This document shows positions 21,136 through 32,098 of a DNA stretch of 64,000 nucleotides, in pieces (the first letter of the stretch is position 1; the number at the start of each line of letters is the position of its first letter). A program made the position numbers and the translations under genes. The notes beneath the pieces were generated by a model that did no database searches, was not told the DNA's origin, and saw only the letters and a program-made list of their open reading frames with translations. Source of the DNA: Ramularia collo-cygni (lineage: Eukaryota; Ascomycota; Dothideomycetes; Mycosphaerellales; Mycosphaerellaceae); contig NW_019716274.1 of NCBI RefSeq assembly GCF_900074925.1, positions 1 to 64,000 on the forward strand, given 5' to 3'.

Positions 21136-22350
21136 ATGGCTTTCATCACCAAGGCCTCCCTGTTCCTCGTCAGCGCGACTATTGCAAGACTTGCAAGTGC
21201 TACCAACCTCTACGTCTTCCCAAACTCAGATTGCGACAAGAGCGGCTACTACAACACAATCTATACATCTGAAGGCACATGCTCCAGCACGATCACCTCG
21301 GGGGGTGAGTTTTATCGTCTCACGGCTATTTCGACCCACTGCTAAGCAAGATGTCCAGACGACAATTTCCAGAAGGTTGGCAACACTTCTGATGTATACC
21401 AAAGCTGGGCCCTCGTCGACGAACAGCTAGATCATGGCTGTGGGGTAGTCATTGGACAGGGATCCGGCGACGGAGTTCCGCCAGCCTGTGGCTCATGTAT
21501 CCTTCTTCTGCACAACGCCGGCCAGTGCGTTGAAGTGGACATCAAAGCAGACTACTTCTCAACTCAGTGTTGCGTATGTCAACAATCAATCCTACCACAC
21601 TTGCTCGCGCTAATGATTGTATAGGGTCAGGAATGTCAGAATCTGTGCTCACAAATTNCAGGGAAGCGGACTCTCGGTGAGACTACAGAAGCTCCGGAGG
21701 CCAAGGAGGCTGAGACAGCCAAAACTACACCCGACATTGGGAATTTGAAGAACCGTTCCCCGGTTTCTTCCTTGAAGAAGCGCAGCGACTGCAAGTTCTC
21801 CCAGAGCGGTGTGAGTAGGAGCAAATTCCAGCCCTGCAGTAGCCGCAGAAGCTGACAGATCGCCTAGGGTCTCTATTCGCAGGTTGGGGCCCCCGTCAAG
21901 GTCTCACCGACCTATAACACCTGCCCGAGTGAAAACGGTTGTTCGAACATGTATTCTGGCACGATTGAATCAAGCTTTTCGCAGGGTTTTGATGTCAGTG
22001 AATCTACTGAAGCCGGACTCTTCAAAGTTGTGTATGTTTCCTCGGGTGGCCATTCAACATTCGTAATTAACTGACTGTGATATAGATCTGAGACCGTCAC
22101 ATTTGGCTACAGTGCTACTTGGGAAGAGTCCAAGTCTTCCACCGTACAAAGCTCCGTCACCTTCAATCAAGGTCAATCGGGCTTCATAACCTTCAGTCCT
22201 TTGTCCCAATGCACCCGTGGTACTTTCTCTGGAGCTGACTGCGATGGTATGGGCATCCCTGCTGGTGGTGATCCACGTGCTGCTTGCGTTCCGGAAATCC
22301 TTGAAGGTGGTCTGCCTAATGGCGACATCAACGTGGTTACGGTTGCTTGA
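21136..22350 (+). CDS. Secreted cysteine-rich protein, five exons
   Basis: Exons 21136-21304, 21359-21573, 21625-21810, 21868-22031 and 22086-22350, with donors GTGAGT, GTATGT, GTGAGT and GTATGT and phases that all fit, giving 332 residues. The signal peptide has core SLFLVSATIARLASA. The N-terminal half is cysteine-rich (CGSCILLLHNAGQCVEVD, STQCCGQECQNLC). A Lys/Glu/Ala-rich linker (TTEAPEAKEAETAKT) with a possible dibasic processing site (LKKR) follows. The C-terminal part (ETVTFGYSATWEESKSST, VTFNQGQSGFITFSPLSQC) has alternating Ser/Thr-rich strands suggesting a beta fold. I do not recognise the family. It may be an extracellular binding or effector-type protein. It is divergent from the small secreted gene. 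Confidence 0.78.
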
Positions 22351-22937
22351 GTACGCAAACTAGCTGATTGAAGCTCTCCCGGCTCAACCAAACGATGAGC
22401 TCGCAACGATCAGAGGAGATTGATAGTGTGCGCGAGAGTAGTGTTTCATAGATTGATTCTTTGGTTTTTCGACAGTACTTTGAAATTAAATGCCTTGTCC
22501 GGACATCAAGGGCACCCTTCTTGTCTCTGCTCAGTGTTCGTGAGGGAGTTGAAAACGCTGCTCGTGTGATTGACCAAAGGACGATACTTGAGAGCTCCAT
22601 CGTCAATCTGCTTTGATCCGACATGTCAAAGGCGGCTATAGATTTTGATCGATACTGAACCCCACCCTCACACTTCTCCTCTAGAGCTGTTGCTCCAGTA
22701 ATATACAACTCCATTCTTGAGATTCTGGTTGACCTACAATAGCAGCATCCAACAAGCTTCTCCGCATTTCGGCTATAGAGGTCCACGCAAGCAACATAGT
22801 TGCCTTGCCGCTGGTCGCCTAACTCCGCCAAGCACAACTCCATATAAGCTCAAGTGATGCCCTCTCAAACATCATCAAACAACTAGTCAACCGATCCATT
22901 CTATCCACACTAAAACCCATACAAGAAATCACCCACA
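22351..22937. other. Intergenic region
   Basis: Contains a minus-strand open frame (22337-22843) that overlaps the end of the secreted-protein gene and has no recognisable domain; I treat it as chance. The last ~80 bases are an A/C-rich leader for the EthD gene. Confidence 0.45.
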
Positions 22938-23306
22938 ATGTCCCAAGAAACCTTCGTCTACGTCTCATACCCTCGAACGCCAGATATCAAGTTTGACAGC
23001 GAGTACTACTTGAGAAAGCACATGGCTCTGGTGGACGAGCATTGGGTTTGTCTTCACTCCCACGACTTGGCCGTTGAGACTAACAATGATGTGTAGAAAC
23101 AATTCGGCTTGAAATCATGGACCGTGGTGGAGTTCCCCGAAGGAGATGCAAGTGGAATGCACACGCAAGCCATTCTGCGATTCGACAATGCCGATGGGTT
23201 TGAGAAGGCCATCGCGGCGAACATCCCGGAAGTCATGAAGGACATTGAGAATTACTCCAACGTCTCCCCGGTGCGATGGTTTGGTAAAGTGACGAAGGAA
23301 GGATGA
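22938..23306 (+). CDS. EthD-domain small protein
   Basis: Two exons, 22938-23045 and 23097-23306; donor GTTTGT, acceptor TGTAG, phase 0; 105 residues. The sequence (FVYVSYPRTPDIKFDSEYYLRKHMALVDEHW) shows the EthD/dimeric alpha-beta barrel pattern, with the conserved 'Y....H..L....W' region, and ends in VSPVRWFGKV. EthD proteins accompany oxidative degradation or polyketide tailoring enzymes; the exact reaction is often unknown. No such pathway genes lie next to it. It converges on the deaminase gene with a 47 bp gap. Confidence 0.85.
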
Positions 23307-23353
23307 GACCTGCGNAACACCTCATTGCTTTTTCCATTAGTATACTAAAATTC

Positions 23354-25768
23354 TCAAGCGACATTCATTACTTCTCCTCCACCTTGCCCATCATGATCAG
23401 TCTGGACCCTCCCCATAATAGCAAAAGCCTCCAGCTCCATATCTTTAATAATATCCTCCCCCATAGCCCTCGGCGTCCAAATCGGCAACTCAATCTTCTC
23501 CCACAAAGTATGATAGCCCGGCTCGGCCGAAGGAGGAATCTGCGCAACATTTACCTGCATGATATGACCGATTCGTACCATGATCCAGCACGCAGGACAA
23601 CACCGTCTCGTAGAATCGAACTGCACTTGTGGGAGAGATCTCCAGAGATGCCTCAAACTGATGAATCGCTTCGCCTCGAAATCAAACGCGGTGCGAACAT
23701 CGCCCTCTGTGCATGANTTGATGATGTTTTCTCGCATTTGCCGGCCGTTGAGACATGCTGCGAGCGCCATGGCGGAAGCTTCGTGGTGTGGGGTTATACT
23801 GGACTCTGGTCGGATTGTTGTGGTCACCTTCCCGCAAAGTCGTGTCAGGCATCTCTTCCAGAACGGCAGCTGTTTGGATTGTCCTCGATCCATCTTGTGT
23901 AAGATTGACTGCAGCTTACGGCGATCCAGTCTCGCTTCTCTACCCGGTGGAGCTTTCAGGCTCTTCTTCACCACTCTATCCAAGCATTCGTTGAGTGAAA
24001 GGGTGCGTCGATGCTTCCTCTGCTTTCTCACAGTCACAATGTGGAGATTGAGGAGGTCGATCATGTTCGATCTTCTCTTCTGCTCCGGTGATCTTTTCTC
24101 TGCGTTGAATGATACCGTTTCGATAACTTTGAGATCGTGGTCGGAAATTTGCAAAAGGTACTTTTTTGCGATCATGGCCCATTGATCGTGTGGCGTGGCG
24201 TCTTTAGGGAGAAATCGTGGGTCGCCTTGGTTATCTATCTCAAGCTCCTCGTCATCAAGGGTGATCATGGCCGAGCTGCTCGGGTTAGTACAGACAAGTG
24301 CCCTCACTGGTGAGGATGAGCTGGCCGGGTCGTCCTTCTCGTTGAGATTTGAGTCATTGATGTGCTCGCCGAAGTCTGGCTCATCATACGCAGATGTAGC
24401 GCCAGTGACTTGCGACAGCCATTTCAAATGAACGTAGAGAATCGCCTCAAAGTTGAGGTGGATCTCCGACAGGCCACGAATCTCCCGCGAAAGCCTGTAT
24501 ACCGCAAACTTGATTTTCTCTTTCGCAGGGGTGGCAGAAGTGGCAGAAGTGGCCTTGAGCTCTTCTTCGGTAGGATTTGCTTTGATGGCGTGGATGAGTC
24601 TAATGAGCTCTCCTGCTTGTTTTCGGATGCCTAGCAGTCGTTTCGATAGCATGCCGTGGAATAACTTCCTGCCCTCGACGTCGTATACCGAACGCATCGG
24701 CAGGCTGGTCTGAGGCTTAAACTTCACACCCTGGTTGGTCCAGAAATGTACGAGCATTCGATGTTGATTCACGGACTGTTCTAGTGTCGGCGTGGGGTCG
24801 ACACATGGTAGGCGATGAGCACGCTCCGGAAAATCACGGATGGGAGTCGTGAGGATGTCAAAGAGCCATCGCTGTCCGTTTTCTTCCCGGTATCCAGTCT
24901 TCAAACCACGCACGCCAAACTCGAGCCTTCTCAAGATTTTACAACAGCTGTTGAACACAACAAATTTTGTCAAATTGCAAGCTGTATTGTAACGTTCCTC
25001 CTCCGTCTCCGCCCGGTGGCATTCTTTTACGAGTCCCAACAAGCTCTCGACATGTTCCTTGTACGGTATCTCGTATGCNCCTGTTTGGTACCACTCATGC
25101 CACTGCTCAAGGACGAGATCGATGATGTCTCCTGGGCTAAGAGGGCCCTCGAATTTCCAGAGTTTGTAGCTGCTACTAATCTCCGAGAGAACACCCTTGA
25201 GTTGCTCCATAGGGGTGTTGAGGTCTTCGTAAGGAGAATCTGGCATTTCGAGCATGATAGTGAAGGTTGTACCACAAGAACTCCACACAAACTCGTGCAT
25301 TAGAGATGCGACGTCGCCGTCGCGAAGTGACATTTCCAGTATTGGTAGGGGAGTAACATGCTGGAACTGGAGTTTTCTTCTCCGTTGCTCTTCGTCTTGC
25401 GTCTTCAGATTGTCCACAGTCTCTTTACTGCGCCTCAACTAGACGAGGAAGCCAACATTCAGCACGCTCTCAATCGTCGGGCGTCTCTGAATCAGACTCA
25501 CCTGTACGTCGAACTTGGCTNGAAGCTCCGAGAGACCGCTTGCATACGCAAGCTCCTGGTCGGACAGGAATTCACCATCATTCTTAAGATGCCGCTCTAT
25601 GTAGGCAAACATTTCACGTTTCATTTGCGCAGCCGCGGCTTTCTCCGCCTCTGTCAAGCCCGCATGTCCAGCTTCACCTGCAGCCGCGAGGTCCGCAGGT
25701 TCGGCTGCTGGCGGAGGTGGTTGCGGTGGTACGGCAGCATTTGCCGGACGGGGATACACACAACTCAT
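23354..25768 (-). CDS. OTT_1508-like deaminase-domain protein
   Basis: Two exons on the minus strand: 25768-25502 and 25438-23354. The 63 bp intron (GTGAGT...CTAG) removes an in-frame TAG, which is why the frame looks split; total 783 residues. The N-terminus is Pro/Ala-rich, then a helix (KREMFAYIERHLKNDGEF). The middle is a long helical region without known motifs. The C-terminus carries deaminase-fold zinc ligands: HHEASAMALAACL (His640 or 641 and Glu642) and CCPACWIM (Cys703, Cys706). This matches the fungal OTT_1508-like branch of the cytidine-deaminase-like superfamily. The substrate of these fungal proteins is unknown; some relatives in bacteria are toxins. Residues near 100 and 670 are masked by N. 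Confidence 0.78.
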
Positions 25769-27086
25769 TGTGTTGTTGCGATGTTGTAGACGATTCCCAG
25801 GTGATAAGCCGACCGAGAGGAAATGGAGGGGGGGGGGCATGAATTTCGCACTACGACCACAGCGACAAGGCGGAGAGCATCGGTACAAGTGACGTGCTCC
25901 ATTCTACAAGTAATCCTGCAATGTGGCCTCTCTTTCAATTTGATCTTGAACTGTGGTACGGGATCATACAGGGTTGGCGGCGAGCAGGTGGGAGGACGGC
26001 AACGGGAACTCAAAGCGAACACAGATGTAGGTAAGGTATGCTCGGCGACTTTCCGACTGNGCGAAATCTTGCAACATGGAGACCCTCGTCGTTGGAGAAG
26101 GATGATAACATCGCGTTCGACAGTGCGAGATGGTCATTGCCTCTCCCGAAGATGTCCTGGTCAGCGTCAGGCCGGATAAGTTGGAGATTCGCCAGGTTAA
26201 AGCTGCGGTCATGAGGAAAGTGGTGAGCGGCAGTGTACCGTCCATCTCGTCGAAAGCCAATACTGAGTGCGTTGCCCATTGATCCATGGGGAGATGTATC
26301 CAGAGTTCGCTGGCGATTGATGCCACCGAGGAATGCTGCGGCAATCCCGCGGCAGCGTGTTCCCTACGCTCAAGTTGACATACCATCTTGAAGGCTCACG
26401 GACTCTGTGCTTGCTACTGCTCGCTTAGCTACGGCTGAGCTTGTCGACGTACACATGTCGGATGGCTGTACTGTATGGGCCGTGGTCCTTGGCGCATCCT
26501 AGTAAGGCGGTGTCCAATGCGTCTTCACGTTCGCGGCTTCGCTTGAGGGCATGGTCACACGGTATATTCTATTAGTCTTGCTAGTCTCTACACACTAGAT
26601 GGAATGTCTTAGTAAAGTTGTCAATATGCTGCATCTTGCCGACAACTCTACGATGGAATGATATGTGCGAGAGGACACGGTGTGTTGTCGTCGTTTGTCT
26701 TCATGATCTTGTCCTTTCCACGGATGCGTTCAATATCGCGACATGATGACTTGTGAACGTTGTCGGCATCGCCATTCCTTCTCAGCTCCGGATGAAGACG
26801 GCTGAGATGGAAAATACAAGAAAGAAGTTGCCAAGTTGCATGGTCTAGGTAGGTACTATGACTTCGCGGACAGCAGCCCGTTTGTTCGCCGAGACAAAAC
26901 TCCCTCCGCCTCGGCCATCGGCGTCCGGTTATTACGCAGCCGGACATTGATCACAGACTCCACCTTTGACCTCTTGGAGCAACGTGAAAGACACCACGCT
27001 TACTCTCGCGGTACAGTAGTAAACTCTTTTCCTTGACTTGACAAAACACATTTCCTCCTGTACTCCTCAACTCCACCAGCACAATT
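25769..27086. other. Intergenic region between deaminase and enoyl-CoA hydratase genes
   Basis: No supported gene. A minus-strand frame (25964-26386) and others are short and without domain. A run of nine or more G occurs near 25830, just upstream of the deaminase start. Confidence 0.45.
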
Positions 27087-27988
27087 ATGGCATCCACACC
27101 AAAGCTGACCACCCAGCCCCCGCCGACTCCAACATACGTCCTCTCCTACCCAGCGCCATATGTCTTACTCATCACGATCAACCGACCCAAGGCTATGAAT
27201 TCCTTGCCATACGCATCACAGTGGGAAGCCGACGCACTCCTGCAATGGTTCGATGGCGAGCAGGAACTCCGCGTGGCGGTAATCACTGGGAATGGCAAGG
27301 CCTTTTGCGCGGGACAGGATCTTATCGAACAAAAGGACATTGCGAATGCTCGAGAGAAGGGCGAGGTTTTGGATCGTAGACAATTAGTACACCCTCCTTC
27401 GGGATTCATGGGAGTCTCGCGTCGTGTTGGAAAAAAGCCTGTGATTGCTGCTGTAAATGGCTGGGCTATGGGCGGCGGATTTGAGATCTGCCTTGGTTGG
27501 TGAGTACATCTTGAGTGTCTTGTTGTGTCAGTACTGATGTCCACAGTGACATGATTGTTGCGTCTCCCAACGCAACATTCGGTCTGCCCGAAGCCATGCG
27601 TGGTTTGTACGCCGGAGCAGGCGGCCTCTCCAGACTCGTTCGTCTGGCAGGTATGACCGTCGCAAGTGAGATTGCCATGGCCGGACGATTTCTGTCAGCT
27701 CAGGAAGCTGTGCAGTACAATATTGCGAACCGNGTGTCCAAGACACATGAGTCGGTGGTGCAAGAGGCAGTTGACCTTGCCGCCAAGGNGGCAAGCCTGA
27801 GTCCCGATGCCATTATTGTAACCAGGNATGGACTTCGAGAAAGCTGGGAGCAGGGCAGCGTTGAGCGAGCGAGTCAGGCGACTGATTCCAGGTATGGAGC
27901 TGGCCTGCGAGATGGCCAGAATATTGCCATTGGTTTGAGGGCTTTTGCGGAGAAGAAGGCTCCGAAATGGGTTCCTAGCAAGCTGTAG
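27087..27988 (+). CDS. Enoyl-CoA hydratase/isomerase family protein, peroxisomal
   Basis: Exons 27087-27499 and 27547-27988; intron of 47 bp with donor GTGAGT and acceptor CCACAG, rebuilding ICLGCDMIVASPN; 284 residues. Crotonase-fold landmarks: GNGKAFCAGQDL (acyl-CoA binding and oxyanion hole), NGWAMGGGFEICLGCD (second oxyanion strand). Typical length for the family. The C-terminus ends PSKL, a type-1 peroxisome targeting signal, so fatty acid or branched acyl-CoA degradation in the peroxisome is likely. Which reaction (hydration or isomerisation) cannot be decided: Glu residues at the two catalytic positions are not clearly both present. Three residues in exon 2 are masked by N. Confidence 0.9.
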
Positions 27989-28250
27989 ATTCGAGATTGT
28001 GATGCAAGTATTTCCATCGCAGTTCACTCATGGGGATGTCGATGTTGCGGTAAGCCTGCTTGATGATTGAGTGTTGCCATCTTCATCTCTGTGATCGAAC
28101 TTCGAGAAGCTTTGCTAGCGTGGTGAGGGAGCGGTCCGCAGCTCGACAAAACAGGTTAGCGCCTGTTCTCTCCGAGTCCGAGCAACCTCGAATCGAAATC
28201 TTCGCCCGTGAACATCAATCCGACAATTCATACCACACCAAACCAACAAA

Positions 28251-31200
28251 ATGTCGAAGCGGGAGTCAGTGGAAGAAAGCGACAGGCCGCCGAAGAGAGC
28301 ACGTGCGGAATATCAGCCACGTCCCGTAGAAGAAATCCACTTTGCCGGGCAGCTACAAGACTTTTTAATTTTCCGCCAAGATGGAATCAATCAGCTACGA
28401 CATGGCATCGCTTCTTTCAAAGCATTCCTCGAGAGCATTCTCTATCACCGNGAAGAAGACAATCGTGCCCGACAGATCTCCATCCTGCGGGAGTATCTAG
28501 AAACTCAAAGACCCGCAGATGCGAAGGATCTGGAGCGGCCGTTCCTTTCCCAGCTATGGCAGGCATGGTCGTTTGCGAATCAGAACAACAATGATCATCT
28601 ATCGTCATCAGTATGTGCGATCCTGGCGCTCTTGTTGAAGACGTTGTCTGGAATCCTGGATCTTCGCGATCAGGGCAATCTCCTCTGCAAAACGATCCTT
28701 CAACATCAGCATCTCCGACTTGTGAAGCGCTGCCTGGATGCTCCCAAACACAAGGACTTTGTCATCTCACCATGCTTCCGACTTTTGATAGAAGTCACCA
28801 CTTTCGATGGAGGTATCATGGCGAGGGAGGTGTACGAGAAACGAGAGCAGACCTTTGACAGCAGTTCGTTGAGGAGGAATCTGGGTATGGTGAAGCAAGA
28901 GTGGGTTTTGCCATGATTGCACAAATGAGCATATCTGACTTTCGCGCAGCATTCCCGAAGAGGAAGCCAAACGGCGACCATCAATACGATCCCTCACCAT
29001 CCGATTCATCCTCGCATTGTTCAAGTATCTGCACGAGGGTGGAAAGATTGACATTCTCAAAAACAAGCCTCTCTGCAATGCATTATTCCAGCATCTTCGA
29101 GATGACCCAGCCGNTCTCATCAATGAACTGCTCACCACCATCGAGCAGAGCGTCTTGAAGGATGCAGAATTGCCGCGATCTGCCAAGCAGGCCGTCTTGA
29201 GCATTCAAAATCTGGAGAGGGTCACAGAGGTCGCAACACGCAGTGAGGAAGGTCATGCAGCATCGGAGAAAGCGTTCAGCTGGCTCAAGTCCGTCTCTAC
29301 CACCCCACAGTATGGCTTGCTTCGGGACAGTGGGTGGTATCCGCCAGGCACCTCAAGCTCGGATGCTACTCGCTCATCGATCTTCGTTGATCTCGGCCTG
29401 GACAGTCTCGAATTCTACGACTCAGAAGAGCCAATCAACGTTCGAAATACAACCTTGCTATCCTGGGCCATGAGTCTCCGTGCACAGACGGATGAGCGTG
29501 AGCGCGAGCTTCTCGTAACCTGCTTCACGTCTGCACCGGAACTCGTTGCGGCTTACTTTGCAGACAAAACGATGCCCATGGAACCCAGATTGACAAATAC
29601 GTGGATCGGCTATGCGTCCCTTCTCTTCGAGATTGTCCGTCTTCCAGTCCCCGCAAACTTTGGTCATGAAGAGGGCAAGGCATCATTGCCAGCACAAACC
29701 TCCATTATGATTGAGAATATCCTTCCACGCCCGCTGACTCAAAAAGTGTTGGTACGCTGCCTCAACCAAGGCAACGACTTGATCACCTTCTTTGCCATTC
29801 GCCTGTTGGTGCTGTCATTCCAAAAGCTCGCTTCCGTGCTTGAAGAGATGCGGCCTCAATCGAATGATGACCGACTGTGGAAAGAAGCTGCGAAAAGATT
29901 ACAACAAAGATTCATCGAACGATGCCCTCCCATGAAGGATGTCATTGCTGCATTTCGCAAGATCCCGGATGACTACGAGCACTCTCTGCAACGCGAAGCA
30001 ACGACCCGACTCCTTCGACTGTACTACGAGCACTCTCCTGGTCAGGCACTTGAGGAACAATTCGACGTCTCCACCACTCTCACAGCAGCGCTTGTCGGTA
30101 GTGAGGTCCCGACCGAGCGTATTCCTGCCGAGTTGCAGGCACTTAAGAAGTTGGAGCTGGAGCACCTCCTGGCTATTGCTCGACATAGCACCGGCATGAA
30201 GTGGTTCCACAAGCAGGGTGGCCTGACTTATACCCCAATTGTGACGCTTCTGAGGATTCATCGCAAAGACCCACTGAACAGACAAGTCCGATCACTTCTG
30301 CAGCATGTTCTCGTCGGAGAGAATGTCTTGCAAGAAGGATCTGCTCCTCTTGATGTTCTTGTTGCTAGCTTACTTGGACTTTCAGACGACAACAGTGCTT
30401 GGGAGTTTGTCGACGATTGTATTGGGCGTGCAACTCGCAAGCCGGTGAAGTACTTGGATGATCTTGATGTCATTGTCAGGAAGCTCCGATTGGAAGAAGC
30501 CGCTACAAATCGGCCGAGTCTGCTCATTGCTGTCGTTCTTGAGCAAGCATCGTTTGTTGCCTCCAAGATGGATGGCAGTGGGAAAGCCAAGGCTGAGTGG
30601 GTCGAGAAATATCTCTCCCTTTCTCATACCACCAATCTCGAGGACAGCAACATACTGGCGGACGTGTTGAAGAGCGTGCGCAGTCTCTCGGGATGGAATG
30701 TGACCAAGCCGAAGGATCTAGAAAAGGATTTGGAGGCAGTCCGACTGCCTGATGAAATCTCAAAACACAGTCAAAGTACCAAATCTACAACCACCACCGG
30801 GGACTCCGCTTTGAACTTCCAGCAACCTCCACCAGAACCCAAATCCCACCCTTCACTAACTCGCTGGTCACTCAAAGAAATCGACATGGCTCTCGAAGAC
30901 GGTGACGTATCCTCCTTGATCCTCTGCCTCTGCTCCGAGCACAGCGACATCCGCAAACAAGGTTTCGCCCAACTCAACAAGGTCAAGAAACTGCTTCACA
31001 CTTCCTCCTTTGAAAACAGCGCTCAAGTCACGCTATTACTAGGAGAAATGACCGAGACGTTTGAACAGCAATACTACGCACCCGACATTCCTTTCCCTTA
31101 TATCGCCGGAGCATTTGGCGTGCGGGCGTTGCAAGTCCTTATGGAGCCAGCACATCACATCTACCCCAAACTCAACAGATATCTCATCCGAGGCCCAGAA

Positions 31201-31644
31201 TGGCGCGTCAACAAAATGCCCAACTACTGGCTTTCCAACACCCTGCTCTCTCTCCCCGAAGACGACGATGGGTATTGGAAGGAAGTGCAATGGGTTCTCG
31301 ACTGGCTCGTTGACGGACTGCGAACGCCTCAGGATTTGGAAGTTCTCCGACGCGGGAATGTCTTTGAAAAGGTTATGGGGTCGTGGAGTTCACCCGCTGC
31401 GAGGAGAAACAAACTCATTCAGGAGAGGGTGCTTGAGATGCTCTTCCGTGCGACTTGTATTGTGGGAGGGAGTGAGGTTTTGATTACGAGGAGTGGAGTG
31501 ATGAGTTGGTTGGAGACTGTTGAGAAGGTGGAAGGGGATGTTGCAAGGAAGTTGAGGGAGAGGGTGCGGGAGACGTGTGAGCCTGGGAGGTTTGAGAGTT
31601 GGGCTAAAGGGGAGGGGAAGGGGAAGGAGGATGCGGCGGTGTGA
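28251..31644 (+). CDS. URB1: Nucleolar pre-ribosome factor URB1 (Npa1)
   Basis: Exons 28251-28900 and 28950-31644; intron 49 bp with donor GTGGGT, branch CTGAC, acceptor GCGCAG. Product 1114 residues. The N-terminus has a basic nuclear-localisation-like run (RPPKRARAE). The Npa1 domain follows (HGIASFKAFLESILYH, ARQISILREYLETQRP, LRRNLGMVKQ, AKRRPSIRSLTIRFILALFKYLH). The rest is a long helical solenoid ending in an URB1 C-terminal region. URB1 acts in early 60S ribosome assembly in the nucleolus with snoRNA-binding partners (family knowledge). Yeast and human proteins are longer (about 1760 and 2270 residues); Dothideomycete ones are shorter. Residues near 67 and 270 are masked by N. Confidence 0.9.
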
Positions 31645-32098
31645 GCGAGGGATGGGAGGTCTGGGAGAGTGTCAAGAGTGGTTGTATAAGTGTAATATAA
31701 GGAGTTCTTCCACAATCTCGACTACAAGAACTTCCTTGATGATATCTGGTATGAATTGCAATGTCAATCAATGGTGTTGTACCTAGTCAGATATCATCAA
31801 GGTCGACCGGACCCGATGTGACGCTTCCATTGGTTGGATCATGGGCCAAGTGAATGTACCCCGCCCCCAGACGGCGGCGATAGGCTAACCCCGAACATGT
31901 TAGTATCCGATAACGATCGATTGATTACCCTGACATCATCCGATCCTCCCACCTCCACCTGCCATGAAACCAAGCTCTCCCCAGACAAGGCAGTCCAGCA
32001 TTGCTCTCGGCATGTGAAGCACAGCACACCAGAATCCCTCCATCCAACCCTCCAATCCATCATCCTCCATCCCACCAACGCAAGCAAGCATCTCCTCC
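31645..32098. other. Intergenic region
   Basis: 3' flank of URB1 and promoter/leader of the F-box gene. Nothing else seen. A CATC/CCATCC-rich leader precedes the start at 32099. Confidence 0.5.

Noticed and set aside
22337..22843. 168-residue minus-strand frame
   Set aside because: Overlaps the end of the secreted-protein gene, no domain, no good splice partner.
22938..27988. EthD, deaminase and enoyl-CoA hydratase as a secondary-metabolite cluster
   Set aside because: No polyketide synthase, peptide synthetase, P450 or cluster regulator is present; spacing and strands are unremarkable.
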